The notes under the pieces: generated by a model
What the model was told of the DNA's origin: nothing
The model's database searches: none
The model's input: the letters and a program-made list of their open reading frames with translations, nothing else
NCBI RefSeq assembly: GCF_014905175.1
Contig: NC_057790.1
Coordinates: forward strand, 17,758,469 to 17,822,468
Reading direction: 5' to 3'
Source of the DNA: Aphidius gifuensis
Taxonomy: Eukaryota; Arthropoda; Insecta; Hymenoptera; Braconidae
DNA length: 64,000 nt
In this document: piece by piece, positions 44,863 through 59,620 of the stretch
How positions within the stretch are numbered: position 1 is the stretch's first letter
How the letters are laid out: each line of letters starts with the position of its first letter
Position numbers and translations under genes: made by a program

Positions 44863-47800
44863 TTTTAATTATTAAATTATTCAGAGCAATATTGCATCAG
44901 TAGTCTCGAGTTTTTGACATTATAATTTCGTATATATCTTTGAAAAAAAAATGACAATTATCAGTGACAATAATTGTTCACATTGATATAAAAATTTGCA
45001 ATTTTATATCAATAACGTTGACCTTATATTTAAAAAAAAAAAACTACTTAATTATTTAATTATCTTTTTTATTTTCACATTATCACCCACACCGATAATT
45101 CCATAATTTTTTTTACAAAGCTTTTTAATACTTTTTGAAATATAAATTATCAATAGCAAAGCTTTTATTATTTTTAAAAATTATTTAAATAAATATAGCA
45201 TCATTTAAAAATAAATAATTCAATGACAATATGACAACGACTTTAAAAAATATAAAAATAAACTATAAACAACGATAAATAAAAAATAAGTAAATATAAT
45301 AATAAACTATATAAAAAAAAAATATTATAAAATTTATTATAAATAATTTTACCTTAATTTATTTAAATTAATATGAATAAAAGTAATAATGATTATAGTT
45401 TTTAATTAATTAATTGATTATTATTTATAACAATTCGAATGTATTTAAAATTGAAACAATGATATTTAAATTCAACCAAACAAAGGGATTGTTTTGAATT
45501 GTACTGTGCACAGTGAACACTCAGAGTGAACTGAAAACTAAACCAGCATGTGCCTACCACACAAACTTTTGTAACAATATGTATGAGTGTACATATATTT
45601 GATACAATATGTATAATTCAAATAGCACAAACTGATATGTAATTCAAGGGTATAACATGTGCTTTACTTAAAAAATATCAATATATTTAAAAACAAAATT
45701 GTTTGATATTTTTATCTGAAATGAAATCGTATTTTTTTGCACTATTAAATTATTCAATAAAATAACATTTTATGTTAATTATTATTATTTTTTTTCACTT
45801 ACTGTTTATACAATTGTTTGAAAAAATAATGACGTTTTAAAATGATTGATATTTTAGTGGAAATATTTTTATAAATACTGAAACAACAAGTGATTATTTT
45901 TTTTTTTTTTCAATTTAAAATTTTGTTCGTGTATTGAGCCAATTGTCTGATCTACAAAGGGCAAAAAACAGCTATATAGATTATATGTTTACGTAGACTA
46001 ATAAAGGTCAAAGGTCAATTAAATTTTATGAACGAGATAAAAATAAAAAAAATATAAAATAAAAATTACACAGCAAATTACATTACAAACTAAAAGAAAA
46101 AAAAATTTTAAATTTACTCTTTTCAATAGTCAATTAAATTTTTTTAAAATTATATTGTTCATTAAAAACAAAAACAAAAGATATAAATAAGCACAAAAGG
46201 TGTGGATTTCCGGAATAGAACAATAATGTGGGTTGAGGTTCATCGACCTGATATTACTGTACAGTTTTTATTTATCAATGCAAAAAAAGGGGGCAAATGC
46301 AGGCATTATATAATCGAAATAATAAAAATATTGAAAACAACATAACGTGTCATGTGTTACTTGAATTAATGAGAATTTGAATTTATAAAAAAATAATTTA
46401 TTCACTTATTCAAAATTAAATTGTTAAATAATGATTTTAATAATATTTGTTGGCACATATAAAAGCTTGTAGAAATTTAAAAATTTAATTTATTTTTTAA
46501 TTATTAATTTAAAAAAGAAGTGCAATTTAAATTTTAGATTTTAATCTCATGAAACTCTATGTACTATATTTAAAATGAGAGTGTTTTTAATAATAGAAAG
46601 ATTATAAAGTGAATAGTTTTTTAAATAGAAATGTAAATTTTTATTTCACAATCATAAGCAAATAAAAAAGTATGTATATTTTCTTTTTTAAATTTAAATT
46701 TTGTTTATGATTGGATTATGGTTGTGCCTGAAAAAAAAAAGTTATCTTTCATCAAGTAGACACAACAAAAATTTATTGCTAATTTAAATATAGATACAGT
46801 TAATAAATAATTTTGTCAATGATACTATATTATATTTAATTAAATGAATCAAAAAATTAACATAGTGAACAATGAATAAATAATAATATCAAGGCTATTG
46901 AATTCGCGGATGTTCAATGAGTTTCATAAATAAAAAAGTCAAATATAAAATATAGTCACACTGTCAAGATCAAAGTTTATTAAACACAGGAAAAAAACAA
47001 CCTTCTTTCTGGGTTAAAAATGATAAAGCTTTAAGATAAGAAAATAATAAAATTATAATATTTAAAAAATTTAATTTGTATCAAAGTTCAATTTAAAAAA
47101 TATATTAAAAGTTATATATAGTGTTTAGTTTTATACTCTATTTATATTTTATATTGAAGCCTTTGATGAAAATCAATTGAAATGTATACAGATATAATTA
47201 TTATCGTTGTGTAAGAAAACTCAACAAATCCATATTGTCAATTTAATAAATAATCATTTAATATAATTCATTGATTTTCTCCGCATTACTTAAAAAGTGC
47301 TGGAATAAAAATAATTTTTCAGGTTTTTTTTTCGATGGTTCTCTAATTTTTTATCAGTGTTTTTATTAATCAAAGACATTAATCGAATTTAATTGTAGTT
47401 TTAGTTGTTATTTCTATTTGGCAATAATAATAAATATTTATTTATCCAGTCCAATTTGATTTTCAATGATGATTCATGATGAGTCATTACATTAACAGTA
47501 TATTCTTCATAAATTTTTCTGATTATTTTGATGGAAAAAAACCTTTCAAAGCAGAATGAAAAAAAATAATAACTGCCGGAAATCCTGTTGGAAAAAGTCA
47601 CAGATTGTGTATTCATTAAATATATCAAAAAAATTTTATACATTATTGTTTCTCAGATTATTCCAGTATAATTAAAAAATAATAATAAAAAAAATTAAAA
47701 AAAAAATAAAACAATCAAAGAATTAAACTTTACAACAAAAAAAAAAAAAATCTGCAAGTGTTAAAATTAATCCTGAAACATAACTTACTACTATAATAAT

Positions 47801-48054
47801 TAAGTGAAAAAATTACTAAGAAATAAAATTCAATTTTATATTGTAATTAATATTTTGATACAAAATACAAAAATTTGATTTTATTAACAAAAAAAAGTTT
47901 ACAAATTTTTTTCAATGTTTCATTATTTTAATTTATAATTAATAAATTTATCCTTTAATAGTTTAAACCCTTTTTTTTGTTTTTTTTCGATAAATAAGTA
48001 TTTTAAAATTATATTTTCTGATAATGTTTGCAGTCCGTATTTTATTTTAATCGA
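44863..48054. other. Upstream region of the first ABCG gene and intergenic spacer
   Basis: About 3.2 kb. Next to the gene, a 5' UTR intron may run from about 45352 (AAG/GTAAAA on the minus strand) to about 44940. Near 45529-45534 the minus strand reads TTCAGTTC, an arthropod initiator-like site in a less AT-rich patch, so a start site there is plausible. The rest is AT-rich; the frame at 47401-47643 has no recognisable content. Confidence 0.4.
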
Positions 48055-48155
48055 TTAACTTTCATTCTTCCAGGTATCAAATATATTCTCATTTAATTTT
48101 TGCTTATCGAGAATTGTTAAAATAGTACGTTCAAAATTTTTATTTGTAATTTTAC
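48055..48155 (-). CDS. Possible orphan coding exon, 33 codons
   Basis: After a TATAG acceptor at 48156, the minus strand reads KITNKNFERTILTILDKQKL then NENIFDTWKNES and a stop. Its amino-acid composition and use of C/G at some wobble positions look more coding-like than the surrounding sequence. No upstream exon or gene can be assigned; it could be an alternative last exon of the ABCG gene ending at 48681. Support is weak. Confidence 0.22.
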
Positions 48156-48680
48156 CTATATGTATAAAAAAAAATTAAGAAAAAAAAAAAAAGAATAGGC
48201 AGGAAAGAAAAAAAAAAAACGAGTTAGTAGTATTTGGTCTATTAAAACTGGCAAGATAAACTTATAAAAATATTATTGCCCATTAAGATGGAGGTAGTTT
48301 ATGTTTAATCCTCCATTTTTTTAATTTATAATTTTGTTTTTATTTTTTAAAAGTGAAAACTCCACAGCCATTCACGAATTAAGAATTTTCATTGCCAAGT
48401 GTCAAGTAATTGACATTAAAAAAATTATTAAACTAGTATATCATTCAAGAATAAAACATCAAATAAAAAATTTTTAAGATCAAATTATTTTGTCAAATTG
48501 TATTAAAATATTTTAAAATTAAACCCATATAATCATCAAAACGACAAATAATAATTTTATCATATTATAAATTTGTCTTGTATATTAGATTCATAACTAA
48601 CTGGCACTCTTCATTGATGTCAAATTTTTCATTAAGCAATTACATTTAATTATTTTAATTAATTTAATTATTTTTTAATA

Positions 48681-51600
48681 TTATCGTCCTGATTTTACTT
48701 TCCAACGAAGAAACAAGAATGCTGAAACTCTCAGGATAAGAAATATTAAAACAAGAGCAAGAGCATCGAGTGTATAATCTGCATGTACCATGTCAAGTTC
48801 TTCAAGTGTTGTCATTGGATTTTTAAAATGACAATATGCCTAAACATAAAAAATAATAAAATAATTAATAGAATATCATAAAAATAATATAAATATAATA
48901 ATGACTTAAAAATTATTTAAATACGTACAGTACAATTTGGTTTTGGATCACAAGTACAATCTAATCTTTTTCTATCAAATCCATAAGTTGCTAGTGTCGT
49001 TCCTTCAAAACCATATCTTATATAACTCAAGTATGTTATCCATCTTAGATAAACTGGTATCGCATCAAAACTAACAAAGAAACCCGAAAATAATAAAAAT
49101 GGTACAGACATAACTGGTGCTAGAAATACACCATTTTGTACATTCATTGCTGCACCAACAACAAGACCAACTGATTGTGCAACAAATGATATTAATAAAC
49201 ATGCACCCAAAAACATTCCAAATCTAAATCCTTCTTGTGGTTGTGATGTCATAATATAAACAATAACCAAATAAATTGTACAAAAAACAGCCTGAAATAA
49301 AATATATTTCATGAAAAATTTAATATAAATTTATAATATTTAATTTAAAACTCACTTGAAATGGTAAATCAGAAACTGTTATTGCTAAATAATACGATTT
49401 CAATGAGTACCATCTATTAAAATGTTCTTTCATTAGTACAGGCATTTCCAATGGAACTAAATAAATTGAAAAAATAAATTAATTACACCATCCAAAATTA
49501 TTAAAAGAATACAAATAATAATTTTAACAAAATTTACTTACAAGATAATATTGTTATTGTCATTGAGGTATACATTAAAAATAACATATTAAAAAATAAA
49601 AATCCAAGATTACTTAGTACTTTGTGGCCATCATTACCAATGTCATAATAAAGAGAACCAATTAAAATACCAACAAGAATATGAGCAAATAATCTGAGAT
49701 ACATCAAAGTCTATAAACAAAAAAAAACAACATATAATACTTTAAAATATTTTGAGGATGATTTAAAAATAAACAAGTTAATTGATTTTTGTTTTTTTTT
49801 TATATTTTTTTGTCAATTTAATCTTTAATTTATTTTGTAAAAAAATAATAATTACCCAATCACGATAACTGAATAGTAATGTTCTTTTGAGAATAACCCA
49901 AAATTGTGTAAATTCACTTGTTGCATATCTCTCGGGAGTATTAACAATTGTTTCATCCAGCAGTGAAGTATTAACAGTTATATTATCAACTTTTTCTGCT
50001 ATTGATATCACAACTTCATCTTGAATAAAAGTAATTATTATTATTAAATTGAATTTTAATTTTTAAAATAAAAACTTACTGCTGTGCTTTGCAATATCAT
50101 TAGTTGCAAATTTTGGTAATATTCCTCTATTGGTTGAATTTTCAATGGGTAATTTATCAGTATATTTATCTTGTATATTACTAGCATCATTTTTATCTGG
50201 AATATTATCATCTTGTTTTGTTTCTTCTTTAACTTCAATATTTTTTGTTGTGCCATTTTTTTGATTGACATTATTTAAATTATCACCTTTTGTTTCTGGA
50301 AATGGATTACCTTCACGAATATCATTTTTACCATTATTTATTGCCGAAACAAGACTTGATATATTATCACCATATTCTCCACAAGCAACTTCAATAACTA
50401 AATTCATAAAAAAATTAAAAAAACATTATCAATATGAAAATATAAAACGAGTTTTTAAAATAAATAAATTAAACAAAAAAATCGTAGTAAAAACTTACTG
50501 AAGGATGCTGGATTGTGATAACTTGGACAATGAAGACCCTGATATTTTAGAAATGAAACGAGTTGTGATGTTGATCCTTGATAAACACACTGGCCTTCAG
50601 CAAGAGTGTAAAGTGCATCGAACATTTCAAAAAGCCGAGCACTTGGTTGATGAATGGTACAAATAATTGTTCTTCCGCCTTTAGCAAGTGTTTTTAATAA
50701 TGATATACACTGAAAACATGACGAAGAATCCAATCCACTGTAATAAAAATTAATTTAATTAATTTCATTTAGATAAATATAATAAGGAAATTAAATACAG
50801 ATTACAAATTTATTATTATTTCTTTTTTTTTTTCTAATAAATACTTGAACGATGTTCAAGGGCTAAAAAGAAATGTTTTTAAAAAAACAATTAAATAATT
50901 ATTATCAGGAAATACAAGATGTGAACCTTGAAAAACAAGTCGTATCGCAAATAATTTGACCCCTTGGTACATCAAATCAAGGTTGAATCATAAAATTATT
51001 GTTTACCAATAATATATCAATTTTATTTTTCAATTTTTCTTATTTGATTTTTAATTTTTAAATACTTTAGATAAAATGTTAATATTATGATCATTTAAAA
51101 ACGTGAAAGTAGTATAAAATTAAAAAAAAAACATTCTTGCAAAAATAAATATAGACATAAAAGAAGAGAAATAATATAAAATAAACTAGCACACGTGCAT
51201 CACGACAGCTTTCACTTGTACATTTGTACATTTGTACTTATTTAAATTTATTTATTTGTAACTCATACGAATGGTCATAAACACTTTATTTTGAATGAAG
51301 AAAAAATATTTAAATTTTGCAATGACAAATAGAAAAATACACATTTTCAAAAGAATTCAAATTCGTAATATTTGATGCGTTAACTACTCGAAAGATGATT
51401 TAGTATTGGGGTTAAATATATGTGCATTTAGAATATTGTGAAAATTGCATATAATTTCACACGTAAATAGAGAAAAGAAAAAAAAAAAATACATGATTAA
51501 AAATAATTATGTTTTTTTAATGCAAAATTTTATAACTAAAATTACTTTGAGATTAGAAATAATTGAAAAAAATATTGTCTTGAATTTATGTGAAATTTAA

Positions 51601-54600
51601 TAAGAATAAAATTACTATGATAAAAATGGGAAGTGAATAATTAAAAAAAATATAAATAAAAATATTAATAATATCAAGTTCACCTTGTTGGTTCATCGAA
51701 GAACATGATCGGGGGGTTGTTGACCAGTTCAAGGGCTATTGAGAGTCTTTTTTTCTGGCCACCACTAAGGTTCGAGGTCATTGTGCGACGATGTTCAGCA
51801 AGTCCAAGTGTTTCAAGAATTTCTTGAATCTTTTAATCAAAAATAAATAAATTATGATTTATGATTTTTTTTTGTTAATAATAAATAAAAATTTAGCTTT
51901 ATTTACCACTTCATTTTTTTCCTCTTTTGAAATATGTTTACTGAGTTTTAAACTAGATGCAACTTTCATGGATTCTTCAACAGTCAAATTACCATGTAAT
52001 TGATTATCCTGCATAATATAAGCTGATAATTTTCTGAATGAACTTAAATTTCTTTCATGACCATTTATTGTTATGCTTCCCTCAGTTCCACTTGATCTGT
52101 AAAACAACGAAAAAAAAATTAAATATTAAAACAACAAAAATACAAGTATAAATTAATGAGCTAACAAATTAATTTATTAACTGAATAAACTATTAGTTGA
52201 CTTGTTAAATACGTCAATAAATAAACAAATGAATAATAAAAAATATTCAATGTCAAGAAATTTTTTTTTTTGATATTGTCTATATTTCAACCGGTAAAAG
52301 TTCAACCAAGAAAAAAAAAAAACAGTAAAAAATTAATATATTTATATTATAAAAATAAAAAGAATTATGAATCATTGAAAACCGGTTATTAACACGTGCT
52401 ATTAAACATTTTAAAGAAAAAAAAAAACCAACACTTGAACTAGAAATTAAATATATTAAATATTATTATTTCATTGTTATAAATTTTGTGAAATTTCATT
52501 TAATAAATAAATCAAACAAAGATATTTTAAAAATCTATTATTTTTTTGTTTATTAAACTCCCGGATTTTATACTGTCATATATATATATTTATTAAGTTT
52601 GGAAAATTTCCACATTTTAAGTTATTTTTTAACAAAATTTTTTCATTTATTAAAAACCGGTTTAAAGTTATTTTTACTTAATTTTAATTTTATAAATATT
52701 ATATATTATTTTATTATAATTATTTATTATTGTATTATTAATTTATTGTTATCTTTTGTATTTTCTATGATATTTAACATTGTAAAATAATATAATAATA
52801 AAATTTTAATACTCAATTTTATTATTGAATGAAGGAAAAATCAGAGCGACGATCGTGAATTGTAAAGTTAAACCTTGACATGATGTCTTGACCTCAAATA
52901 AATATACGTAAATTTAAATTATAAACTTGAAGTGATCAAATCACTTGAATACTAATTATTACAATAAATACTAGTAATTTTTTTTTTTTAAATCATTACA
53001 ATAATACTAACAGACAACTAAATTTATTTGATGATCATAAATTTTTCATTCATTTTTTATTATATATTTATCTGTATATGAATGTTTATTTTGCAATTTA
53101 ATATTATCTGTTTTTTGTTTATTAAATTTCGTTTTTTGCCCTGATGATTTGATGATAACTTATGATCATGTTAATCATGATGACGAAACAAACAATATAA
53201 GCTCTTTCTTAGTGAATAATAATTTTTGCAATCATTAAAGTTTATATAAACACATAGTGTTATTTATGACATAATATAATAAATTTTTTTTTCATTATAC
53301 ATTTAATTGAATAATAAGTAAAATTTAAACTCAAGAAAATAATAAAAAAATTTTAATAAAATAGTATCAACATCATAGAGTAAAAGTAATTTTTTACTAG
53401 TTCACTTTCTTTTTTTTTTTTTATTTTTATTATTATTTATATAGCATTCAACGTAACAAGTAAATTATTATAATAAAATTTTACTTTTTTTTTTCAACTC
53501 ATGTTACATATTGTTTTACATTAAAATTGTTGTTTTTTTTTTATATTTTAGAAAATGTTTTAATGATTTTGCAAATTTAATAAAAATAAAAAAACATGTT
53601 ATCATGATTTTTAAATAACAAATAATAATGATAATGGAAAAATTGGATAATAGTTAAATTAAGAATATAAAATAGATTATTTCCCATGTATATTTTGTTT
53701 ATTTTAAAATGGTTTAAAAAAAGATTGCAATTGTTAAATAAATTTTCCCCCATCAATCCCATCAAGAGACTTAATTTTTTATGTACAAGTATATACATTT
53801 TTTTTTATATCTATTTTACTATGTCACTTCCGGTGGTCAACGGAAGTCAATGAAGGTAACACAATGATACTTGATACCCCGCGTAAATTACAGATCTCCA
53901 ATAAATGAAATAAATAATAAAAAAAAAATGAATAAATATTTAAATATAATTTTTATATTAATATTTAAATTATTTAACATACTTATAGCCAGTTAAAATA
54001 TTTAACAGGGTAGATTTTCCAGCTCCAGATGGTCCCATAATTGCAGTAAGTTCACCAGATCTAAGTCGTCCACTAACGGACTTTAAAATTGTTTTTACAT
54101 CTGAAATAATAAAATTAAAAATAAAATACATTTATTATTTATAAATTAACAATATAAATTTAAAAAAAAAAACATTTTTATCTTTAATTAAGATGTTTAT
54201 AGATAAATTAAGATAAATTCATTTAAATTTGTATATTTGTAATTGTGGATAACAATTATTGTCTTTTGTTTAATATATATATTTAATATTGAGTACAACG
54301 ATATCATTCGAACAAAGGAATGATACCAAGTTGAGCACTTTGATTTATGAACAAAGTCCAACACTGATTTTAATTGGCACACAACTTTTGTGTTTAATTC
54401 ATTCTTCATATATATTTCATCAAATTAATCTCAATACAATTTTTTATATTTTGATATTTTTAATGACATCAATCAATTAGTAAAATAAACATGTTTTTCT
54501 TTATGTTTATTGTTCATTTTTTCAATGATTTTTTATTCATTTATCTGAGTGAATTTAAAAAGAAAATATATTTTATAAATTTCAATAAAAAAAAAAAAGA

Positions 54601-57275
54601 CAAATATTTAATCTTTTATTTATTCCAATGAAACAGTTGAATAGATAATTTTTTAATTATTTACTTTTTAGTAAAAACAGCTGAGTGAGATATAAATAAT
54701 GAGAGTAAAACGCCTCTTAGTTATTTTGAGTCATGTTTGTTATGTCACAAATCACAATGACGTACAAATTCTTGGTAAAATGATAAGTAAACAATTTTGT
54801 TTATATTAAATTTTAAAATATATTTATTTATTATAATAAATAATATAAACATAAACTATAATATTAAACTGTTTTAAGGAAAAAAAATTATTTAATTTTT
54901 ATATACATTTTAAATACATTTTAAATAATTTAATTATTTTTATATAAAAAAAAAATGAAATAAAAAATTTAAAAAGGTGATATTATTATAAGATTGATAA
55001 TAAGTTACATAACTTAATGTTAATTTTTATGTCAGCCCGGAACTATTTAATGCAAAATTTAAATAGTGTAAATTTTTTTACCTAGTAAATGTATTTATAA
55101 AAAAAAAGCAATTTTTTTTTTTATTTATACTTTTTTTTTTTAAGTAATAATTTACATAGGTATGAGGTCAAGTTTGGAATAATCTGAAATATCACAAGAT
55201 TGCATTGATGTTTAAATTTTTATCATAAATTATGCAAATAAAAAAAAAATTCAACAAGATAAATTTTTATGAGAAAATTATTTGAATTTTTTTTTTTGTC
55301 AAAAAAAAATCATGGAATAATTTTCAAAATTTTTGTTTTTGTATTGACAAATTAACTGGTGATATATAAAAATTATTATTTAAAAAAAAATTAAGTTAAT
55401 TTAATTTTACAATAAATAAATAGATTGAGAAAATTATTTAAAACATTTTTTTCTATTTTTGAATGAAATGATATCAATGAAAAATTTACAATGCTTGAAT
55501 TTTAATTTATTTCTTTTATTTTTTATTCAATACTTTTCAATTAATATTATTTGTTGGATATATATATGTTTATTATGAGATTAATAATGAAAAGGTACAA
55601 TTGTATAAGTACGTAACGAGTTGACGGTTTTTCCAATTGTATAATTTTTTTAAATAAATTTATTACTGTTTATATTTTTTCTCTTACTTTTTTCATTATT
55701 ATTTTTTTTGCTATCTTAAGATACGTGAGTTCGTACATGCGTACGTGATCTTCCTCATGTTTCACAATTTTAACAGCAGGTTTTAAAGGGACAAAGGGTG
55801 AACCGGTTGAGTAATTTTTTTTTTATCCTTTTTGTATCTTATAAATATTTTTTCAAGTTAAAATTAAAATAACCAACAATATTTAATTAAAATAAAATAC
55901 ATTTATTTATCTTGATAATTTATTGTCAAAGTTATGTATTTTTTTAAGAGTAATAAATACTGCAACTTGTATATGTTCATTACAAGACAATTTGATAATA
56001 ATATGTTGTGCATGATTTAAAGATATTTGTCTATGTTGTCATAATTGTTTATTACCTTTAGGCCGAAAAAAAAGGTGATTGCAAATTGAAAATAGAAATA
56101 CTAGTGTGACCTCAATAAAATGATACAAAATTGCAAGATAATGACTTTGAATTGAATATATTCTTGATGAATTCAATCATACCTAATTATTAAGAAATAA
56201 ATATATAAAAAAAATTCATAATTGTATTTAATGGCTTTCTATCAATCCTAGCATAGTATATTTTTTTTTTTAATCCTACTCTGCTTATTTGATTATTCAA
56301 GTTGATTTAAACTTTGCAAAAAATTTTATTAATAATAATAAAAATAAATTTACCACATCTTTTGACAAGATGACTTTTAAATAACGATTGAGGCCAGGTC
56401 AAAATGAAAAAAAAAGCCAGCTATTTAATAGCTAAATAAAAAAACAACAAGTAAAAAAAAAGTCACAATAAATTTCATAATTTTTTTTTTTTATATTTTA
56501 AACGTGAGAGTTATTTTTTAATTCTTGCAATGTCACTGGTAATTTTTTACAGATTATTATAAAGAAATAAAATTCATTAAAAAATATTTTTTACTATTTT
56601 TGTTTTTTTTTTTTATAAATGAATACTTATGATATTTTTAGAGATGGCTTTGAAACGTGAAGTAAATTACAAAGAAATAATAAATAGAAAAAAAAAAAAA
56701 TTCAGCATCTTTGACAAATTGTTTTAAACTCGATAGTAAAATGCGGTCATGGCTTTTACATACTGTAGACAAGAAATCATTGTACAGTGATTTGGCAATC
56801 TTTGGGTTTTTATTTATATGAATAAAATAGTAAGAGCAAAAAAAATTAGAAAATATTTCGACTTGTATGGTTTTTTCTTATAAAACTTTCAAATGAATGT
56901 ATTTTTCTCACTTGCGGTTTTTTAATTCATGGTAATAACTCCATAACCGAGTAACCAAAAATCATTAAATAATATAAAACTAAATAATAAAAAAAAACTA
57001 GAGTATTTTGATTGTTGTTTGAATATTTTTTTCTTTTATCAACTGACTTATTTTATCATTCAAATGTTCTCATTCAAATACTTTTGCATATATTAAAAAC
57101 ATAAGTTTCATGTTTGTTTAAATATTACACTTGTCAAATCATAAATAAACGAAAATAAAAAGTGTTAATATTGCATTACTAGTTTAACTTTAAAAATAAA
57201 TATAAAATGACAGAAATGCAATAATGTAATTTTAGAAATGAATTAATTTTCTAAATGATATTGAATAGTAAATTA

Positions 57276-57311
<36 letters not shown>

Positions 57312-58367
57312 TTAAAATGATAGTGTTATCGATTGAAGGATATGTTGACCAAGATCACAGGTCATAATTTATCAAAACGCATAACTTTATTATCATCACA
57401 ATGCATCTTTAAACCACGTGAGCATTTTCATATATCGACCTTTGTAAAGACAACAACACACATTTCCTTCTTCTCAATGATAAAAAATATCAAAATGATA
57501 AAAAAACAAAATTATATTTAAATAATAACAAAAGATTCTTTGAAAATTACAAATATAATTTTTTTTATATATAAAAAAACAATAACAATTGATATGTATG
57601 AAAAAAAAATGTCAACTTGGGTTCATTTGATTTTAATCAACGTTATTTATATTAAAAAAAAAATTTTTTTTTTTTGTTTGCCATTGACGCACAATCGATT
57701 GAATACATAAAATACAAAAAAAAAAATGGGAAATAACATTAAAAAAAAAAAAAACAATATTATAGATGAAACTTGTATTCATTTATTTTTTGTTGAATTT
57801 TTTTTTCTTCTTTTTTATCTTGTATATATATATCCTTTTGCAAATGACAGTGAAGAATTGTAAAATATAAAAGAATGATTCTGACTTGTTGTCGTGAAAC
57901 AAGAACGTATTAAACATGAGTTTATTGAAAAAATAAAAATAAAAAATAGTGAATGATTAGGTAATATTAATTTTGATTTAAAAAAATTCTGTATTTAATG
58001 AAACTGATATTAAAAAAAGTGCAGCATAAATAAACACGTGTGCTTCAAAAAATAATATATGTTTTTTTTTTTAAATTGTAGATATTAATTTAAAAAATAT
58101 TCTTTTGTTTGCTTAATTGGTGAGTAATTATTATGACAAGTTTAAAGAATTTTAAATAAAAATATACTCACTTGCTTTTCTTCCTTCTCGTACTTTAAAT
58201 ACCAAATCTGTAAATGCCAAATCAACTGGTGGTCGTTTTGGCAAATGTGTTATTGTTTTTGGTTGAATTGGAACAATCTGAATTTGTGAAGGCACACCAC
58301 CTTTTGTTGGCTGCATCAATATTCCATTGTTATCATCATCTCGTGAACTATTTCCTTCGTGCTTCAT
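48681..58367 (-). CDS. ABCG half-transporter (ABCG1/4-like), complete
   Basis: Eleven coding exons: 58367-58172, 54100-53983, 52096-51907, 51829-51684, 50737-50499, 50397-50080, 50019-49856, 49710-49542, 49456-49356, 49291-48929, 48839-48681; phases agree and give 720 aa. Walker A GPSGAGKST, signature NLSGGQKKRLS, Walker B IMFFDEPTSGLD. The membrane domain includes HILVGILIGSLYYDIGNDGH, EHFNRWYSLKSYYLA, FSGFFVSFDAIPVYLRW and YLSYIRYGFEG, the ABCG1/ABCG4 sterol-transporter signature region. As a half-transporter it must dimerise. A hydrophilic Asn/Asp/Lys-rich linker of about 90 residues (exon 6) between NBD and membrane domain is longer than usual. The first intron is about 4 kb. Confidence 0.92.
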
Positions 58368-58513
58368 TTTTATAAACTTTTTTAAATTTTTTTAAAAATA
58401 TTAATTGTCAGTTATTTTTACTCCAATATATTTATATAAAGTTGTAAAACAAATATATAAAATTATACACTTGATTCACTCACTTCACGTGGATATAAAA
58501 AAATTGATTAATA

Positions 58514-59610
58514 CCTGGAAATAAAAAATGATTATAAAACATTAGTTGATTAATTTTATTTTCAACAAATATTATTAAATTATCTATAAACTTCAATATT
58601 AATATTGAAAAAGAAAAGAAACAGTTTTAAAATTTTGTTATTTGGCTATTTGTTTTATCATAATAAAATTAATATTTATGAGATTTTTAAATTTAATAAT
58701 AACAATGAAAATTGCATGTAATGATAATAATAATAATTATTATATTTATCGGTGTCATACTATAATGAAACAAAGCGTCATTATAATACGACTGTAACAA
58801 AAAAAAAAAAAAATTTATTTTAAATAAATAGTTCCGTACCAATTAACATGCATGATTTCTAAGAAAATTATATATCTATTTATTGAAAAATATAAAAATC
58901 TAATCGAACAATTGTTTAATACGTCACAATATATAAATTAAAAATTTTTTCTCTCAAATTGCGCAACAAATAATTATTCTTTTATTGTTATTTTTTTTTT
59001 TTTTTCAAATATTAATATATTATCACAGCAGGAAAAATTTATTTTATTTTATATGTTTTAAACTTTTTATTTTTACTCCAAAAATTATATTATTATTTTA
59101 CAGTGCTATCGTAAATACACCGATAAAACTGAGTTATAATTATATAAATTTATAATTAAACAAAAATAAATTAATTGATATAAAAAAAAAAAAAAAAAAG
59201 CTGCGCGTGACTGAAGAATCAAAGACATTGACAAATTTGAAAAAATAATAAATTAAATTAATTTTAAAACTTACATGTTATTAATTTTTAAAAGTCATTG
59301 AGATATCCGTCAGTTCACACTATATTATTTAAAAAAAAAAATAAAACGGAAATATTTAATTTTTAATTTTCTAAGTGTGATTTAAAAAAATTTTTCAATT
59401 AAAAAAATAACTGTTGGCAGTATTATTTTAATATAAATTTTATATTGTTATGATTGTTATTAAAATTATTGAGTCTTGATAGTCCGGTTTTTGAGGAATA
59501 ATATTTGATAATTATTGTTAAAAAAAAAAAATTAATTTTTAATGCAGGACGAGCGCACGAAACGTTCTTGGCCTGCGATGTTAGTGCCACCGCGTCTGGA
59601 CACAGACTGA
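58514..59610 (-). promoter_or_regulatory. Probable 5' UTR intron and start site of the second ABCG gene
   Basis: On the minus strand a donor AACAT/GTAAGT lies at 59275/59274 and an acceptor TTTCCAG ends at 58515, giving a likely 5' UTR intron before the ATG at 58367. Upstream, 59545-59620 is an isolated GC-richer island containing TAGTCAGTCTG on the minus strand, which fits the arthropod initiator (TCAGT). No TATA box sits at the right distance. This is prediction only. Confidence 0.4.
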
Positions 59611-59620
59611 CTACTATTTA

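Noticed and set aside
47401..47643. 80-codon minus-strand frame
   Set aside because: No recognisable domain, no splice partners, composition as expected for AT-rich non-coding DNA.
57283..57307. AT dinucleotide run considered as a promoter or origin element
   Set aside because: A simple microsatellite in AT-rich intron sequence with no other support.
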